64,000 nucleotides of DNA from Murimonas intestini (GCA_003148945.1 QGGY01000007.1:240685-304684), one strand, 5' to 3'. Shown: positions 25,904 through 35,862, counted from the first letter of the stretch. The notes: generated from the sequence alone by a model not told the origin. Numbers and translations are program-made.

Positions 25904-27133
25904 ATGCTGGTAAGATGTGAATTTCTAAAAATACTGCGAAAAAAATCTACATTGATCATCATGGCTGTAAGCCTGCTTGTAACAGCCTTCCTTTTTGGTC
26001 TTCCGGTTCTGCAGTTTCAGACATACAATAAAGACGGTGTACTAAAAGGAACTAAAGGTATTGCCTATGAGAAAGAGCAATTCTCAGCTGTATCTGTTCT
26101 TTTGACAAATGAATATATCACCCAGACAGTCCGTGAGGTACAAGAACTTTTTAAGGATCCCAATAATGTGGGCTATGACGGAAATGAACAATTTTTAATA
26201 GGTGACGCATACTGGAACAATATCGCTCCGAGAGAAAAACTGCTTAATACGATCGCCTCAACATATGCTGCTCCAGGTGAAAGCGCTGGATATAATAAAC
26301 TGCCGGATCTGGACATAACAGGAGGAGGTACAGACTTCTATCAGGCAAGGGAAGATAAGATTGAAAAGCTGCTTAATACTCCGTCCCGTGAATTGTCCGA
26401 AGAACAAAAAGCGTTTTGGCGGAAGATGAACAGCAATGTGGAAGAACCTTTTCAATACGGCTACCATGAAGCGTGGACAACAATCATAAGCAGCTTTGAG
26501 CTGCTGATGTTTGCACTTCTGGCAATATGTATCGTGCTTGCCCCTGTTTTTTCCGGTGAATATCAGGCCGGAACAGATGCCGTGATTTTATCTGCAAAAT
26601 ACGGCAAAACAAAACTGCCAGCAGCAAAAATCATAGCTTCGCTTCTGTTTGGACTGCTTGCCTTTACGCTTCATATTATAGCCGCCTTCGGAATACCTCT
26701 TGCAGCATTTGGCGCAGATGGATGGAACCTGCCTTTGCAGGCTGCAGGCACAACTGTACCTTACCCCTATACATTTCTGCAGGCCACACTAATTAGTCTG
26801 GGTGTTGTATATATGATCCTGATAGCCATGATCAGTTTGACGCTGCTCTTATCCGCAAAAATGAAAAGTCCGTATATTGTGCTGACTGTGCTTGTGCCTG
26901 TCCTTTTTATTCCCATCTTCCTGTCCCCTGATGGTACCTCGGGAATATACAATCAGACTTTGTTTCTGCTGCCATACCGTGCCTCCATGCCCGAAGTCAG
27001 CAAATATATATCTTACCAATTTGGAAGCTTTGTTTTAGACGCTTTTTACGTCAGGACGATTCTGTATGCTGCTCTGGCAGTGATCATGCTTCCTTTGGCA
27101 AAGCTGGGATTTAAGAAGCATCAGGTGTCATAA
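25904..27133 (+). CDS. ABC exporter permease (ABC-2 type)
   Basis: About 409 aa. Start at 25904 (MLVRCEFLKILRKKS) is chosen because AAAGGAG lies 11-12 nt upstream inside the end of the ATPase gene; starts at 25865 or 25883 would overlap it with no better site. One N-terminal helix (IIMAVSLLVTAFLFGLPVL) is followed by a ~180-residue extracytoplasmic domain and then five hydrophobic segments (e.g. LMFALLAICIVLAPVFSGEY). This matches ABC-2/ABC2_membrane exporters linked to BceA/CcmA-like ATPases. It forms the channel for the upstream ATPase. Confidence 0.85.
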   Translation: MLVRCEFLKILRKKSTLIIMAVSLLVTAFLFGLPVLQFQTYNKDGVLKGTKGIAYEKEQFSAVSVLLTNEYITQTVREVQELFKDPNNVGYDGNEQFLIGDAYWNNIAPREKLLNTIASTYAAPGESAGYNKLPDLDITGGGTDFYQAREDKIEKLLNTPSRELSEEQKAFWRKMNSNVEEPFQYGYHEAWTTIISSFELLMFALLAICIVLAPVFSGEYQAGTDAVILSAKYGKTKLPAAKIIASLLFGLLAFTLHIIAAFGIPLAAFGADGWNLPLQAAGTTVPYPYTFLQATLISLGVVYMILIAMISLTLLLSAKMKSPYIVLTVLVPVLFIPIFLSPDGTSGIYNQTLFLLPYRASMPEVSKYISYQFGSFVLDAFYVRTILYAALAVIMLPLAKLGFKKHQVS

Positions 27134-27159
27134 AACTGCAATCGGAATTTTCTCACCGC

Positions 27160-27194
27160 CAAAGCCGCACAAATATAATATTTATGCGGCTTTG
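27160..27194. terminator. Hairpin between convergent ABC permease and GH31 genes
   Basis: CAAAGCCGCA and TGCGGCTTTG (27160-27169, 27185-27194) form a perfect 10-bp stem with an AT-rich loop between two converging genes. The T-run is weak on both strands, so termination is likely but may be inefficient. Confidence 0.6.
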
Positions 27195-27230
27195 CAGCGG
27201 TTAAGACAGCTCATCCGGCTGTTCTTTATT

Positions 27231-29327
27231 CTACTTTTTTACAATCATTCCATCCGGCATCTGCTTCCAGCAGGATGTCTCCTCCAGCTGGCCGCCTGGC
27301 GTCAAAACAATTACAGATGTATGCCTCTGTATATTGTAATCCTTCTCATATCCGTTGTCCTGATACAGTTCATATTCGGCGCCATCTTTTATATATCCCA
27401 GTACTCTCAGCCTGTTCTCGTCTACTTCTTCCACACAGCGGCCCCCTGAGGATACAGGCACCAGATGGTCCGGCCTGATAAACATAAGGACTTCGTCCAG
27501 TTTGGCCTGGATATAGTGGTATCCCTTTTCCATGATCTCTGTATCCATATCCTCCAGGCTGCGCATGCGGTACATTTTCATATCTTCCGGCAAGTATACA
27601 CAGCGTCCCTGGGCATTCTGCTCATATACAGGGGCGATCATTATACTTTCTCCCACCAGCAGCTGGTCTTCCACAAGCTTTGCCTGGCTGTCATCTCTGT
27701 ATACAAAAGACAGGGGACGGAAGAGCATCTCATCCTTGATGGCAGCCTTCATATATTCACTGTACAGATATGGGAGCAGCCCGTATCTCAGCCCAATGAT
27801 ACCAGCAAAGCTTTCCAGCTTCTTAAACTGGTATGCTTCCTGCCTTCTCGTACCTGATGCAGAATGGTTTCTCATAAGAGGCGTAAATATACCCAGCTCC
27901 AGCCAGCGCATCAGAAGGTCCTCTGTTGCGTCTGAGCCAAAACCGCCCAGATCTGCACCTGTATACAAAAATCCGCACATATTCAGGGACGGCAGCATAT
28001 GGATATTCAGGAGCAGATGTGACCACCAGGAATGGTTATCTCCCATCCAGATACCCCCGTAACGGTGCATGCCAATATACGACGACCTGGAAAACATAAG
28101 TATTCTTTTCTCAGGCATGAGCCTCTCAAATGCTTCCCCTGCCGCTCTTGTCATGTAATACCCGAAGAGGTTGTGAACCTTGTCATGCCTTATCTTCTCC
28201 CCTTTATACTGGTGGTAAAAGCTCCTGTAATCTTCAGGGTTGTTGGCAATACTCCTTACAAGATCCTGGAATTCAAAAAATGTATTCACATCCAGGTTCT
28301 TGTCCTTATATTCCTCCAGCTGTTCAAATACTTCATTCAGATGGTCCTCTGAATAAAAGATGGCCGGCTCATTCATGTCATTCCAGAAGCCTTCAATCCC
28401 CTGGTCCAGCAGAAACTTATATTTGCTGCCGAACCATTCCCTTGCCTCATCATTCAGCATGTCGGGAAAGTGCACACGTCCCGGCCACACTCCGGCCGTA
28501 AAGTATGTCCCGTCCTCCTTGCGGCAGAAATACCCTTTTTCTGTACCTTCCTCATAGATGTCATACCCTTCTTCTATTTTCACTCCGGCATCTATGATTG
28601 GCACCAGATGTATTCCCTGTTCCCGCATTTCTTCTGCAAATCCTGCGAAATCCGGGAAGGTTTCCTCATTGACTGTAAAATCCTTATACCTTTCCATATA
28701 GTCTATATCCAGATAAACGCTGTCAAGGGGAATATTGTTTTCTCTGTGCCTGCGGACTACCTCCCTGACTTCATCCTCATCCCTATAGCTCCAGCGGCTC
28801 TGGCCGTATCCAAAAGCCCATTTCGGAGGAATGTAGCTCTTCCCTGTTATCCTGCGGAATTCTTTTACAATATTTTCAGGGTCATCCCCTTTTATCAGAT
28901 ACAGATAATAGTCATTCGCCGCCATGGACACATCAAGGATATCCCGGTCTGTATATCCGATGTCAAACCGCACTCTCTGTGGTGTGTCCACAAAGATCCC
29001 AAAGCATTCTTTTCCGTCAATGATCAAAAAGTTATGGACACCGTACAGGGATCTTTTATTCTCTGTATGATCAGGATCATCTGAGCACCAGCTCTCGTAG
29101 ACCCAGCCCCGTTTATTGATCCCTCTTATCTGCTGCCCCAGACCGTATACAATATCATTTTCGCTCAGGCTGCAGGTAAATCCGCATCCTCCCTCTTTCA
29201 TTTTAAGACAGTCCAGGCCGCTCTCCGGCAATACGCCGTCCTCTGCCGGCACGCTCTCTGTCAATCTGATTTTTTCAATTACAGCCTCTGTCTCCAGAGG
29301 ATTTCCATAGCAATATTTTAATATCAT
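27231..29327 (-). CDS. GH31 alpha-glucosidase-type glycoside hydrolase
   Basis: A 698-aa cytoplasmic enzyme, no signal peptide; AAAGGATAAG precedes the ATG. The catalytic nucleophile is the first Asp of GFWNDMNEPAIF (near residue 314), the classical GH31 alpha-glucosidase signature. The acid/base Asp is in GGIWMGDNHSWW. Other barrel motifs: KWAFGYGQSRWSY and DSVYLDIDYMERYKDF. An N-terminal beta-sandwich and a C-terminal beta domain flank the barrel. It is the last gene of the importer operon and would release alpha-linked glucose (or a related sugar) from imported oligosaccharides. Confidence 0.92.
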   Translation of the reverse strand: MILKYCYGNPLETEAVIEKIRLTESVPAEDGVLPESGLDCLKMKEGGCGFTCSLSENDIVYGLGQQIRGINKRGWVYESWCSDDPDHTENKRSLYGVHNFLIIDGKECFGIFVDTPQRVRFDIGYTDRDILDVSMAANDYYLYLIKGDDPENIVKEFRRITGKSYIPPKWAFGYGQSRWSYRDEDEVREVVRRHRENNIPLDSVYLDIDYMERYKDFTVNEETFPDFAGFAEEMREQGIHLVPIIDAGVKIEEGYDIYEEGTEKGYFCRKEDGTYFTAGVWPGRVHFPDMLNDEAREWFGSKYKFLLDQGIEGFWNDMNEPAIFYSEDHLNEVFEQLEEYKDKNLDVNTFFEFQDLVRSIANNPEDYRSFYHQYKGEKIRHDKVHNLFGYYMTRAAGEAFERLMPEKRILMFSRSSYIGMHRYGGIWMGDNHSWWSHLLLNIHMLPSLNMCGFLYTGADLGGFGSDATEDLLMRWLELGIFTPLMRNHSASGTRRQEAYQFKKLESFAGIIGLRYGLLPYLYSEYMKAAIKDEMLFRPLSFVYRDDSQAKLVEDQLLVGESIMIAPVYEQNAQGRCVYLPEDMKMYRMRSLEDMDTEIMEKGYHYIQAKLDEVLMFIRPDHLVPVSSGGRCVEEVDENRLRVLGYIKDGAEYELYQDNGYEKDYNIQRHTSVIVLTPGGQLEETSCWKQMPDGMIVKK

Positions 29328-29330
29328 ATC

Positions 29331-30158
29331 TTATCCTTTCACGCCGCCCTCAATAGAACCTTTTTTAGACTGGGTCTGGGCAATTATATATACTAAGATT
29401 ATTGGTATCATCGACAGAAGGCTGCCTGCCATAAGCACATTGTATGCAGTTCCATATTGTCCGTTTAAGCTGTTTAAGGCCAGGGTCAGCGTCATCTTAT
29501 TTTTATCAGTCAGCATCAGCAGCGGCCACAGGTAATCGTTCCAGCAGTCCATGAACGTAGTGATGCACAGTGTAGCGATAGTGGGCATACACAGCGGCAG
29601 TATCACCTTTCTGTATATCCTGAAAAGATTGGCTCCGTCTATCTTGGCTGCCTCTATAAAATCATCCGGCAGCGACCTCATATTCTGTACCAGCAGAAAT
29701 ATTCCAAATACCCTGAACAGAGAGGGCAGTATCACACTTGGATATTTATTTATGAGCTGGAGTTTATTCATTATAATAAACAGCGGGATGAGCGTCACCT
29801 GTGTAGGTATCATCATTGATGCCAGATATACCTTAAATAGCTTCTCCGAAAACGGAAACTTTATTTTCGTAAATGCAAAAGCCGCCATAGATGCAGAGAT
29901 CACTGTGATCAGTGTATATGTAAACGTGATAAAGAGGCTGTTTCCGGCAGCTTTCAGAAACGGAAACATAGTAAATACCTGCGAGTACGCTTTCGTGGTA
30001 GGCTCTTTTGGTATCCATTGGATAGGCATAGCCATCAGGGCCCCCTTGCTCTTCAGGGATGTGGAGATCATCCAGAAAAACGGGATCATGACAATGACCG
30101 CAATTAAAGTCGTCAAAAAATAGTACCCGACACTGCCCCATATTTTTTTACGATTCAT
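29331..30158 (-). CDS. Carbohydrate ABC transporter permease (MalG type)
   Basis: A 275-aa permease with six membrane segments (first YFLTTLIAVIVMIPFFWMIS, in part). EAA loop: LPDDFIEAAKIDGANLFRIYRKV with PLCMPT. It overlaps the upstream permease by 11 nt and ends IEGGVKG, the usual family ending; the GH31 gene starts 3 nt later. It is the second half of the translocation pore for the alpha-glycoside importer. Confidence 0.93.
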   Translation of the reverse strand: MNRKKIWGSVGYYFLTTLIAVIVMIPFFWMISTSLKSKGALMAMPIQWIPKEPTTKAYSQVFTMFPFLKAAGNSLFITFTYTLITVISASMAAFAFTKIKFPFSEKLFKVYLASMMIPTQVTLIPLFIIMNKLQLINKYPSVILPSLFRVFGIFLLVQNMRSLPDDFIEAAKIDGANLFRIYRKVILPLCMPTIATLCITTFMDCWNDYLWPLLMLTDKNKMTLTLALNSLNGQYGTAYNVLMAGSLLSMIPIILVYIIAQTQSKKGSIEGGVKG

Positions 30159-31056
30159 AGTGCACCCAGCCTTTCTGCAGCTTCAGCTGTACTGAAGTCA
30201 GCGCAAAGATTATAATAAAGAGGAGCCATGAAAATGCGGCGGCATATCCCATCCTGAAGTAACTGAAACCGTAAGTATAGATACGCTCCACCATTACCTG
30301 CGTGGCCCCGTTAGGTCCCCCTTCCGTCATGATCATGACCTGTGGAAACAGCTGGAACGCGTTTATCAGCGCCATGACAAGGCAGAAAAATATAGAAGGA
30401 GTCAGCAGAGGTATGGTAATCTGAAAAAATGTCCTTATCCTACCGGCTCCGTCAACCTTTGCAGCCTCATAAAAGGTCTTGTCAATAGACTGCAGTCCTG
30501 AGAGCAGGAAAAGTCCAAAGAACCCCATATCCTTCCACACAGAGGCCAGAACTATCGCGGGCATGGCCCAGACTTCACTGGTCAGCCAGTTAGGACCTGT
30601 GATCCCGATAACTGCCAGCAGCTGGTTTAAAATACCATACTGGGGACTCAGCACCCATTTCCATATCAGGCTGGCTGCCACCCAGGAGGTCAGCACTGGT
30701 ATGTAATACATGACCCGAAATACCGATACCCCTCTCCTCGCCTTATTCAGCAGCGTGGCAATGGCAAGTGAAGCAATAAATACAAGCGGGATATATAATA
30801 CAATATAATAGCAGGTATGCCCCAGGACTGCCCAGAATTCTTTGCCTCCCAGAATCTGTGCATAGTTGTCAAGTCCCACAAAATGGCTTACCAGAGTGTT
30901 CAGATTTAATTTTTCAAGCCCATCCCAGTCAGTAAAGCTCATGATAATAGACACAACAATAGGAAGCAGACTAAAGACTATCATGCCTAAGAAGCTGGGC
31001 AGCATAAAAGGGACTGCTCCCAGCGCCTCCCGCTTTTTCTTACCCTTATTTTTCAT
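30148..31056 (-). CDS. Carbohydrate ABC transporter permease (MalF type)
   Basis: A 302-aa permease with six membrane segments, starting with a basic MKNKGKKKREALG after AGAGAGGTAACGGT. EAA loop: IDKTFYEAAKVDGAGRIRTFFQITIP in parts. Pairs with the overlapping downstream permease. The gap to the binding-protein gene carries two hairpins. Confidence 0.93.
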   Translation of the reverse strand: MKNKGKKKREALGAVPFMLPSFLGMIVFSLLPIVVSIIMSFTDWDGLEKLNLNTLVSHFVGLDNYAQILGGKEFWAVLGHTCYYIVLYIPLVFIASLAIATLLNKARRGVSVFRVMYYIPVLTSWVAASLIWKWVLSPQYGILNQLLAVIGITGPNWLTSEVWAMPAIVLASVWKDMGFFGLFLLSGLQSIDKTFYEAAKVDGAGRIRTFFQITIPLLTPSIFFCLVMALINAFQLFPQVMIMTEGGPNGATQVMVERIYTYGFSYFRMGYAAAFSWLLFIIIFALTSVQLKLQKGWVHYES

Positions 31057-31098
31057 ACCGTTACCTCTCTCCTCTAAAAAATCACGGCTCTCCCATAA

Positions 31099-31155
31099 GG
31101 CTATCCTGCACTGCCGGGCACAGGATAACCCTGCTGCCGGACATCCTCCGGCAGC
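31099..31155 (-). promoter_or_regulatory. Two hairpins after the binding-protein gene
   Basis: GGCTATCCTG/CAGGATAACC (31099-31108, 31121-31130) and GCTGCCGGA/TCCGGCAGC (31133-31141, 31147-31155) lie in the 118-nt gap just 3' of the solute-binding-protein stop. As with the hairpin at 14208-14237, they probably set the ratio of binding protein to permease by stabilising or partly terminating mRNA. Confidence 0.6.
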
Positions 31156-31174
31156 CTGGAGACTACTGCTGTAA

Positions 31175-32479
31175 CTATTTTAATTTGATCTTCTGTGTAC
31201 ATTCTTCCTGTGCCTGGTCAAGCGCTTCCTTTGCCGTGATCTTCCCGGATGCCGCTTCGCCCAGTTTTTCTGTAATGATATCTGACATCATGCTGTAATC
31301 CTCAATGATCGGCGGTGTGATCAGGTAATCCAGAGAATCAAATACAGCCTGCCTGTTATCCGGCGGTGTTGTTTTTAAATAGTCAGCCAGAACTGTTTCA
31401 TCTGTGATTGCCGGAAGGTCCCATCCGTCTGCTATTCTGATCTCTGCCGCTTTAGGGCTGGAGGCAAGCCAGCTTACCCATATGGATGCCGCTTCCTTTT
31501 GGCTGCTGTCTGCATTTACTACATAAGCATTGCTGAAGAAATGTGTAGCCTTCTGTGTTCCGCCCGGCTCTACGCAGATATCCCAGTTAAATTCACATGC
31601 CTCTGTAAATTCGCCGAATGCCCATATGCCTGTAGGAATCATTCCCAGCCTGCCGCTCTCGAACAGATCCCAGTCCTTCATTCCGCCCATCTGGGCCTCT
31701 GTAGGCTGTACATTAGAATCCACGATCCTTCCAACCATCATCTCTGCAGCTTCCTGGTTTGGAGCTGAGTTAATTGTAAACTCTGTCTTGTCCTCATTGA
31801 GCAGGGAACCGCCGTACTGTGCTGCTACTTTAAAGAATTCATTATAAGTAGTGGGAGCGTAGATACCGTAAATATCATCCCCAAGGGCCCTGATCTTCTC
31901 TGCCGCTGCCTGCGCATCATCCCAGGTCCAGTCTGCGTCCGGGTATTCCACCCCTGCCTGGTCAAACAGGTCTTTATTGTAAATAAGCACTACATTGGAG
32001 AAGCTGCCTGGTACGCCGTACTGCTTGCCGTCTACATTAAATGCATGTAAGGCTGTCTCATTAATGCCGCTTGTATCCACATCTTTGATCTCCGCAAGTA
32101 CACCCTTAGCCGCATACGCCGCAAAATTCTCTATATTCAGTTCATAACAGTCCGGGGCTGTCCCCCCTGCCACTCTTGTCTGCATCTGTGTAAAGTAATC
32201 ATCATAACCAACTGTCTCTATGTCAACCTTAATCGTAGGGTGTTCCTCTGAAAAAGCCTCATACATCTTCTCCAGTGTCTCTTCATGGCCGCCTGAAGCA
32301 TTAAAATTCGTAAATTTAATAGTTACCTCTTCCTCCGGGTCCTTCACCGGAGCCATAGCCGCCTCCGTCTCAGAATCAGCTGCATGTACTGTTGCGGCAG
32401 TCCCGCATCCGGCCATGGATGCTGCCATAACAGATGCTAACATAATGGACAATGCTTTGTTAACTTTCTTATTTCTCAT
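31175..32479 (-). CDS. Extracellular sugar-binding lipoprotein (ABC importer)
   Basis: A 434-aa family-1 solute-binding protein. Signal peptide MRNKKVNKALSIMLASVMAASMAGC with lipobox SMAG|C25. Mature motifs include EEVTIKFTNFNASGGHEETLEKMYEAF, GGTAPDCYELN and YNKDLFDQAGVEYPDADWTWDD (quoted in parts), typical of MalE/MsmE-like proteins. CTGGAGGAATTT precedes the ATG. It delivers an oligosaccharide, probably alpha-linked given the two flanking GH31 genes, to the permease pair downstream. Confidence 0.93.
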   Translation of the reverse strand: MRNKKVNKALSIMLASVMAASMAGCGTAATVHAADSETEAAMAPVKDPEEEVTIKFTNFNASGGHEETLEKMYEAFSEEHPTIKVDIETVGYDDYFTQMQTRVAGGTAPDCYELNIENFAAYAAKGVLAEIKDVDTSGINETALHAFNVDGKQYGVPGSFSNVVLIYNKDLFDQAGVEYPDADWTWDDAQAAAEKIRALGDDIYGIYAPTTYNEFFKVAAQYGGSLLNEDKTEFTINSAPNQEAAEMMVGRIVDSNVQPTEAQMGGMKDWDLFESGRLGMIPTGIWAFGEFTEACEFNWDICVEPGGTQKATHFFSNAYVVNADSSQKEAASIWVSWLASSPKAAEIRIADGWDLPAITDETVLADYLKTTPPDNRQAVFDSLDYLITPPIIEDYSMMSDIITEKLGEAASGKITAKEALDQAQEECTQKIKLK

Positions 32480-32757
32480 AAATTCCTCCAGTCTGCCGCA
32501 TACGGCGGCATAAGCTTAATCTGTTCTGTTTTTAGTTGCATCTTCTCTGCCGATACGTTAGAATAAAACTGGAGTAGCACGATACTGTACGGCACCTTCA
32601 GTGCCGTTCGTTTGCCGACGACAGGTATTTTGCTATTCCTTTTTATTCCCCGTATCCCGGACTTCATGTCCCCCGCGGCAGGTACTGACGCCTTCTTTTT
32701 TCTTTTTGCACAATACTCTCCTCCTTTCCCATACAGACCAGGAATATAAATTTTATA
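32480..32757. other. 278-bp gap with hairpins, no confident gene
   Basis: Contains ACGGCAC/GTGCCGT (32589-32595, 32601-32607) and the short palindrome GCCGCATACGGCGGC near 32493. A 63-codon minus-strand frame (32476-32667) runs through but has no family resemblance and no good ribosome binding site, so it is not called. The gap probably holds a promoter for the binding-protein gene, although the upstream GH31 could also read through. Confidence 0.45.
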
Positions 32758-34797
32758 TCAGACCCATATCTCCCAGGACAGGCCGTCTATGTGTCCGCCT
32801 GCCACGCTGACATCAGGGTAATCCCATGTTATACTGACCGGCTCTCTGTCCGACAGATAAGTGTACTCACCGCTTCTTCCTGCAAGTATCAGGTGAAGCT
32901 TCCAGTCTGCAGCCTCCCGGTGCTTAACAGGCTCTCCCAGCTTCTTACCCTGCTCTGTCTGCAGTGCGATTCCCTGATGCTCTCTCACGAAGACTCCTGG
33001 TCCGCCGCCGGTTGTCATCACACTTCTGCCTCCCTCTGTGCGTTCCTTCGTAAAGAAATTGTACCAGCCGCCTTCCGGCAGATACACCTGCCTCTGTGTA
33101 CTGTCCTCCTCCATCAGAGGTGCAACCAGCAGCCCGTCTCCAAAACAATACTCATCCTCATTAGCGGCAGCCTCTCTGTCCTGGGGCCAGCCATATACCA
33201 GCGGCCTCATAAATGGCATATTCTCTCTCACACATTTGCGCGCGCTGCTGCAGATATAAGGCAGAAGGTTTATCCTCAGCCAGTGCCAATATCTCATTTC
33301 CTCTATAAAACCTGGGCAGCCGTATGCTTCGGCCATATTCCAGGGACTTCTCTCATTATTTCCGCTGCCTCCGGCCATCAGCTCACGGAACTGGCCTCCA
33401 TCCGGCTCCGAGTGCCACTGCATCACAGGACAGAAGCAGGCCATCTGAGTAGCCCTTCTGTACAGATCCAGACTGGGAAGGGGTCCCGCAAATCCTCCTA
33501 TATCGAAGCCCCAGAAAATTATACCACTCACTGAAGCAGACAATCCGGCATGAAGAGTACTTACAAATTCCTCATTATCAGACTGATGATCCCCCGCCCA
33601 GTGCATGGGTACAGTATGCATCCCAGTATACCCTGCCCTTGAAAACAGCACACGGCCTGAACCAATGAATTCTGTATACGCCCTCAGATAATCGGCGGCA
33701 TATCTGTTTATACCTTCTCTGCCCGCAGAACCATCGGCAAACACTACATCATCCCTGTAGATAAACTCTCCTCCGTCCGTCTTGAATCCGTCCACCCCCA
33801 TATCCAACAGGTACTGCCTTTTTCCAAACCAGAAGCTTCTTGTCCTGGGATTCGTAAAGTCGGGGACCCATGACCCGGCGAACCAGTGTCCTTCTGGTAT
33901 CTCATAGGGGGTATTATCCGGATTCATCACACAGAGGCGGTTCTCCAGCGCTTCCTGCCTGTCCTTCTCATTCTGCACGCTCACTTCTTCATCCCCGCCC
34001 TGCTTTTTATAGACAGGTATCTGCCACAGGACAAGATGGAGCCCTTTCTCATGAAGCTTCCTGATCATTTCCGCAGGATCTCTGAAACGGCTGCTTTTGC
34101 TGAAATCAAGGTCAGAGACTGCCAGCCTCTCTTTGTCTCCTCCGGTACAACTGGCTCCGTTAAACAGGTAGAATGTGGCCTCATCGCTCCATGCCTCCAT
34201 GACAAGTACAGAGGCTGGAAACACAAACTTCTCCAGATTCTCCATCTGCATGTATACGTCTGCCTCTGAATTCCAGTGATTTGCGGATATCCAGGGACCG
34301 AAGGCATAGTCAGGCGGAAGGACTGCCCTGCCGCAAAGCTCCATGTATTCCGATATGACAGACGCTGGCGTGCCTGTAAAAATTACTATTTCTGTGCCAG
34401 CGGGCAGTACACAGCGTATCTTCTCCTTAAACTCAAACTCTGTCACACAGCTTGTATCTGCGTAGAATCCAAATCCTGTGTCAGTAAAGAAAAACGGCAT
34501 GGGACAATATGTCTTTTCTCCCTGGTAGCAAAATTTCTCTTCGACCTTTATCACCAGATTCTTACCCTTCTGATTTAGTCCGTTAAACCTTTCTCCCAGT
34601 CCGTAGACCCCTTCATATGGAAGGCTGATCTCCAAATGGATCTGTTCCCCCTCCTGATTCCACGAAACTGCTGCTGTCTCTTTGCCCGGAAGTTCTGTAA
34701 GAAATCTGTCCGTGCTGCACTCCATCCTCTGATCAGCGCTGCTGCCTGTATTGTGACCACTGTAATCTGGCGTTTGACATAATTTAATTCTTTTCAC
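32758..34797 (-). CDS. GH31 glycoside hydrolase, YicI-like subgroup
   Basis: A 679-aa cytoplasmic enzyme with a GTG start (34795-34797) supported by GAGGAG 8-10 nt upstream. The nucleophile Asp is in GVDGFKTDGGEFIY (near residue 340), which resembles the KTDFGE motif of alpha-xylosidase/alpha-glucosidase YicI rather than the WNDMNEP form in the other GH31 of this locus. The acid/base is in MHWAGDHQSD. The N-terminal beta-sandwich (YEGVYGLGERFNGLNQKG) is standard. It likely removes alpha-xylosyl or another terminal alpha-sugar; the exact sugar is not determinable. It sits directly after the LacI gene, 28 nt apart. Confidence 0.9.
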   Translation of the reverse strand: MKRIKLCQTPDYSGHNTGSSADQRMECSTDRFLTELPGKETAAVSWNQEGEQIHLEISLPYEGVYGLGERFNGLNQKGKNLVIKVEEKFCYQGEKTYCPMPFFFTDTGFGFYADTSCVTEFEFKEKIRCVLPAGTEIVIFTGTPASVISEYMELCGRAVLPPDYAFGPWISANHWNSEADVYMQMENLEKFVFPASVLVMEAWSDEATFYLFNGASCTGGDKERLAVSDLDFSKSSRFRDPAEMIRKLHEKGLHLVLWQIPVYKKQGGDEEVSVQNEKDRQEALENRLCVMNPDNTPYEIPEGHWFAGSWVPDFTNPRTRSFWFGKRQYLLDMGVDGFKTDGGEFIYRDDVVFADGSAGREGINRYAADYLRAYTEFIGSGRVLFSRAGYTGMHTVPMHWAGDHQSDNEEFVSTLHAGLSASVSGIIFWGFDIGGFAGPLPSLDLYRRATQMACFCPVMQWHSEPDGGQFRELMAGGSGNNERSPWNMAEAYGCPGFIEEMRYWHWLRINLLPYICSSARKCVRENMPFMRPLVYGWPQDREAAANEDEYCFGDGLLVAPLMEEDSTQRQVYLPEGGWYNFFTKERTEGGRSVMTTGGGPGVFVREHQGIALQTEQGKKLGEPVKHREAADWKLHLILAGRSGEYTYLSDREPVSITWDYPDVSVAGGHIDGLSWEIWV

Positions 34798-34825
34798 TTT
34801 CTTTTTCTCCTCATCCGTCCTGATG

Positions 34826-35845
34826 TTATATCTGCTTTATGCTGCCTCTCTCCACCACCATAACAGGCAGTATTTCTTCCTGCTTCTCCATATCAGGGTT
34901 GTCCATGTTCTCTACAAGAAGTTCCACAGCCCTCTCCCCTTTCAGCGCTATATTCTGCCCCACTGTTGTCAGACCGGGGATGATAAACTGAGACATTTCC
35001 AGGTTATCAAACCCCATTACTGACATGTCTTCGGGCACATTTATTCCTGCTTCGTAAAATCCCTTTATGGCGCCAATGGCCTGGATATCTGCTGCCGCTA
35101 TAACTGCTGTTATGCCCTGATGTTTTTCCGCTATGAGGCGCGCCAGCTCCTCTCCGCTTTTATAATCAACCTCGCCTTCATATATGTACTCTTCACAAAA
35201 AGCTATCCCGGCCTCTTCCAGAGCTTTTTTATAACCCAGGAACCTTTTCTTCATAACCCCGTTTTCCTTAAGCATTCCTGAGAGGAAGGCAATTTTCCTG
35301 TGGCCGCAGCCAATCACATGCTTTGTTGCCTCATAACTCCCCATCGTATCGTCTATCCTGATATTGTGAAAGAATTTATCCTTGCAGTAGCTGTCCACCA
35401 GTACTACAGGGATGTCGATTTTCTTAAACTGCTCGTAAAGCTCATCAGGATACATTCCAATAGCTATGATGCCGTCCAGATTCCTCTCCTTTGCCAGCCT
35501 CATATAATTGGCATCCACATCCATCCCTGATATGATCAGCTGATATCCGTTCAGACGCGCCTGATACTCTATGCTGCTCAATATCTCACCGTAGAAGGGA
35601 TTGTGGAACATCAGCTCTGAGCCAGGCTCTGTCTGGGGGATCACCACCCCTATTAATTTCGTATCCCTGGCAGCCAGTCCTCTGGCATTCATGTCCGGAA
35701 TATAATCCAGCTCCTCCACCGCCTTATAGATCCTCTCCTTTGTTTCCTCTGATATATATTTTTTTTTGCCGTTGAGCACATAAGACACTGTTGCCACAGA
35801 TACCCCAGCCCGTTCAGCCACATTCTTTAAAGTAGGTCTTGCCAT
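34826..35845 (-). CDS. LacI-family transcriptional repressor
   Basis: A 339-aa regulator. The N-terminal helix-turn-helix TLKNVAERAGVSVATVSYVLNG is followed by the hinge helix (PDMNARGLA) and a periplasmic-binding-protein-like ligand domain (IGVVIPQTEPGS, DGIIAIGMYPDE, IDIPVVLVDSY, VMGFDNLEMSQFIIPGLTTV). It heads the minus-strand alpha-glycoside operon, and two operator-like sequences lie between its -10 and ATG, so self-repression with induction by a sugar is the simplest model. GGCGGAGGTGTCAT contains the ribosome binding site. Confidence 0.94.
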   Translation of the reverse strand: MARPTLKNVAERAGVSVATVSYVLNGKKKYISEETKERIYKAVEELDYIPDMNARGLAARDTKLIGVVIPQTEPGSELMFHNPFYGEILSSIEYQARLNGYQLIISGMDVDANYMRLAKERNLDGIIAIGMYPDELYEQFKKIDIPVVLVDSYCKDKFFHNIRIDDTMGSYEATKHVIGCGHRKIAFLSGMLKENGVMKKRFLGYKKALEEAGIAFCEEYIYEGEVDYKSGEELARLIAEKHQGITAVIAAADIQAIGAIKGFYEAGINVPEDMSVMGFDNLEMSQFIIPGLTTVGQNIALKGERAVELLVENMDNPDMEKQEEILPVMVVERGSIKQI

Positions 35846-35862
35846 ATGACACCTCCGCCCGG

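Noticed and set aside
32476..32667. 63-codon minus-strand frame ahead of the binding-protein gene
   Set aside because: It overlaps the binding-protein start and hairpins, and has no family resemblance. Possibly part of a dispersed repeat.
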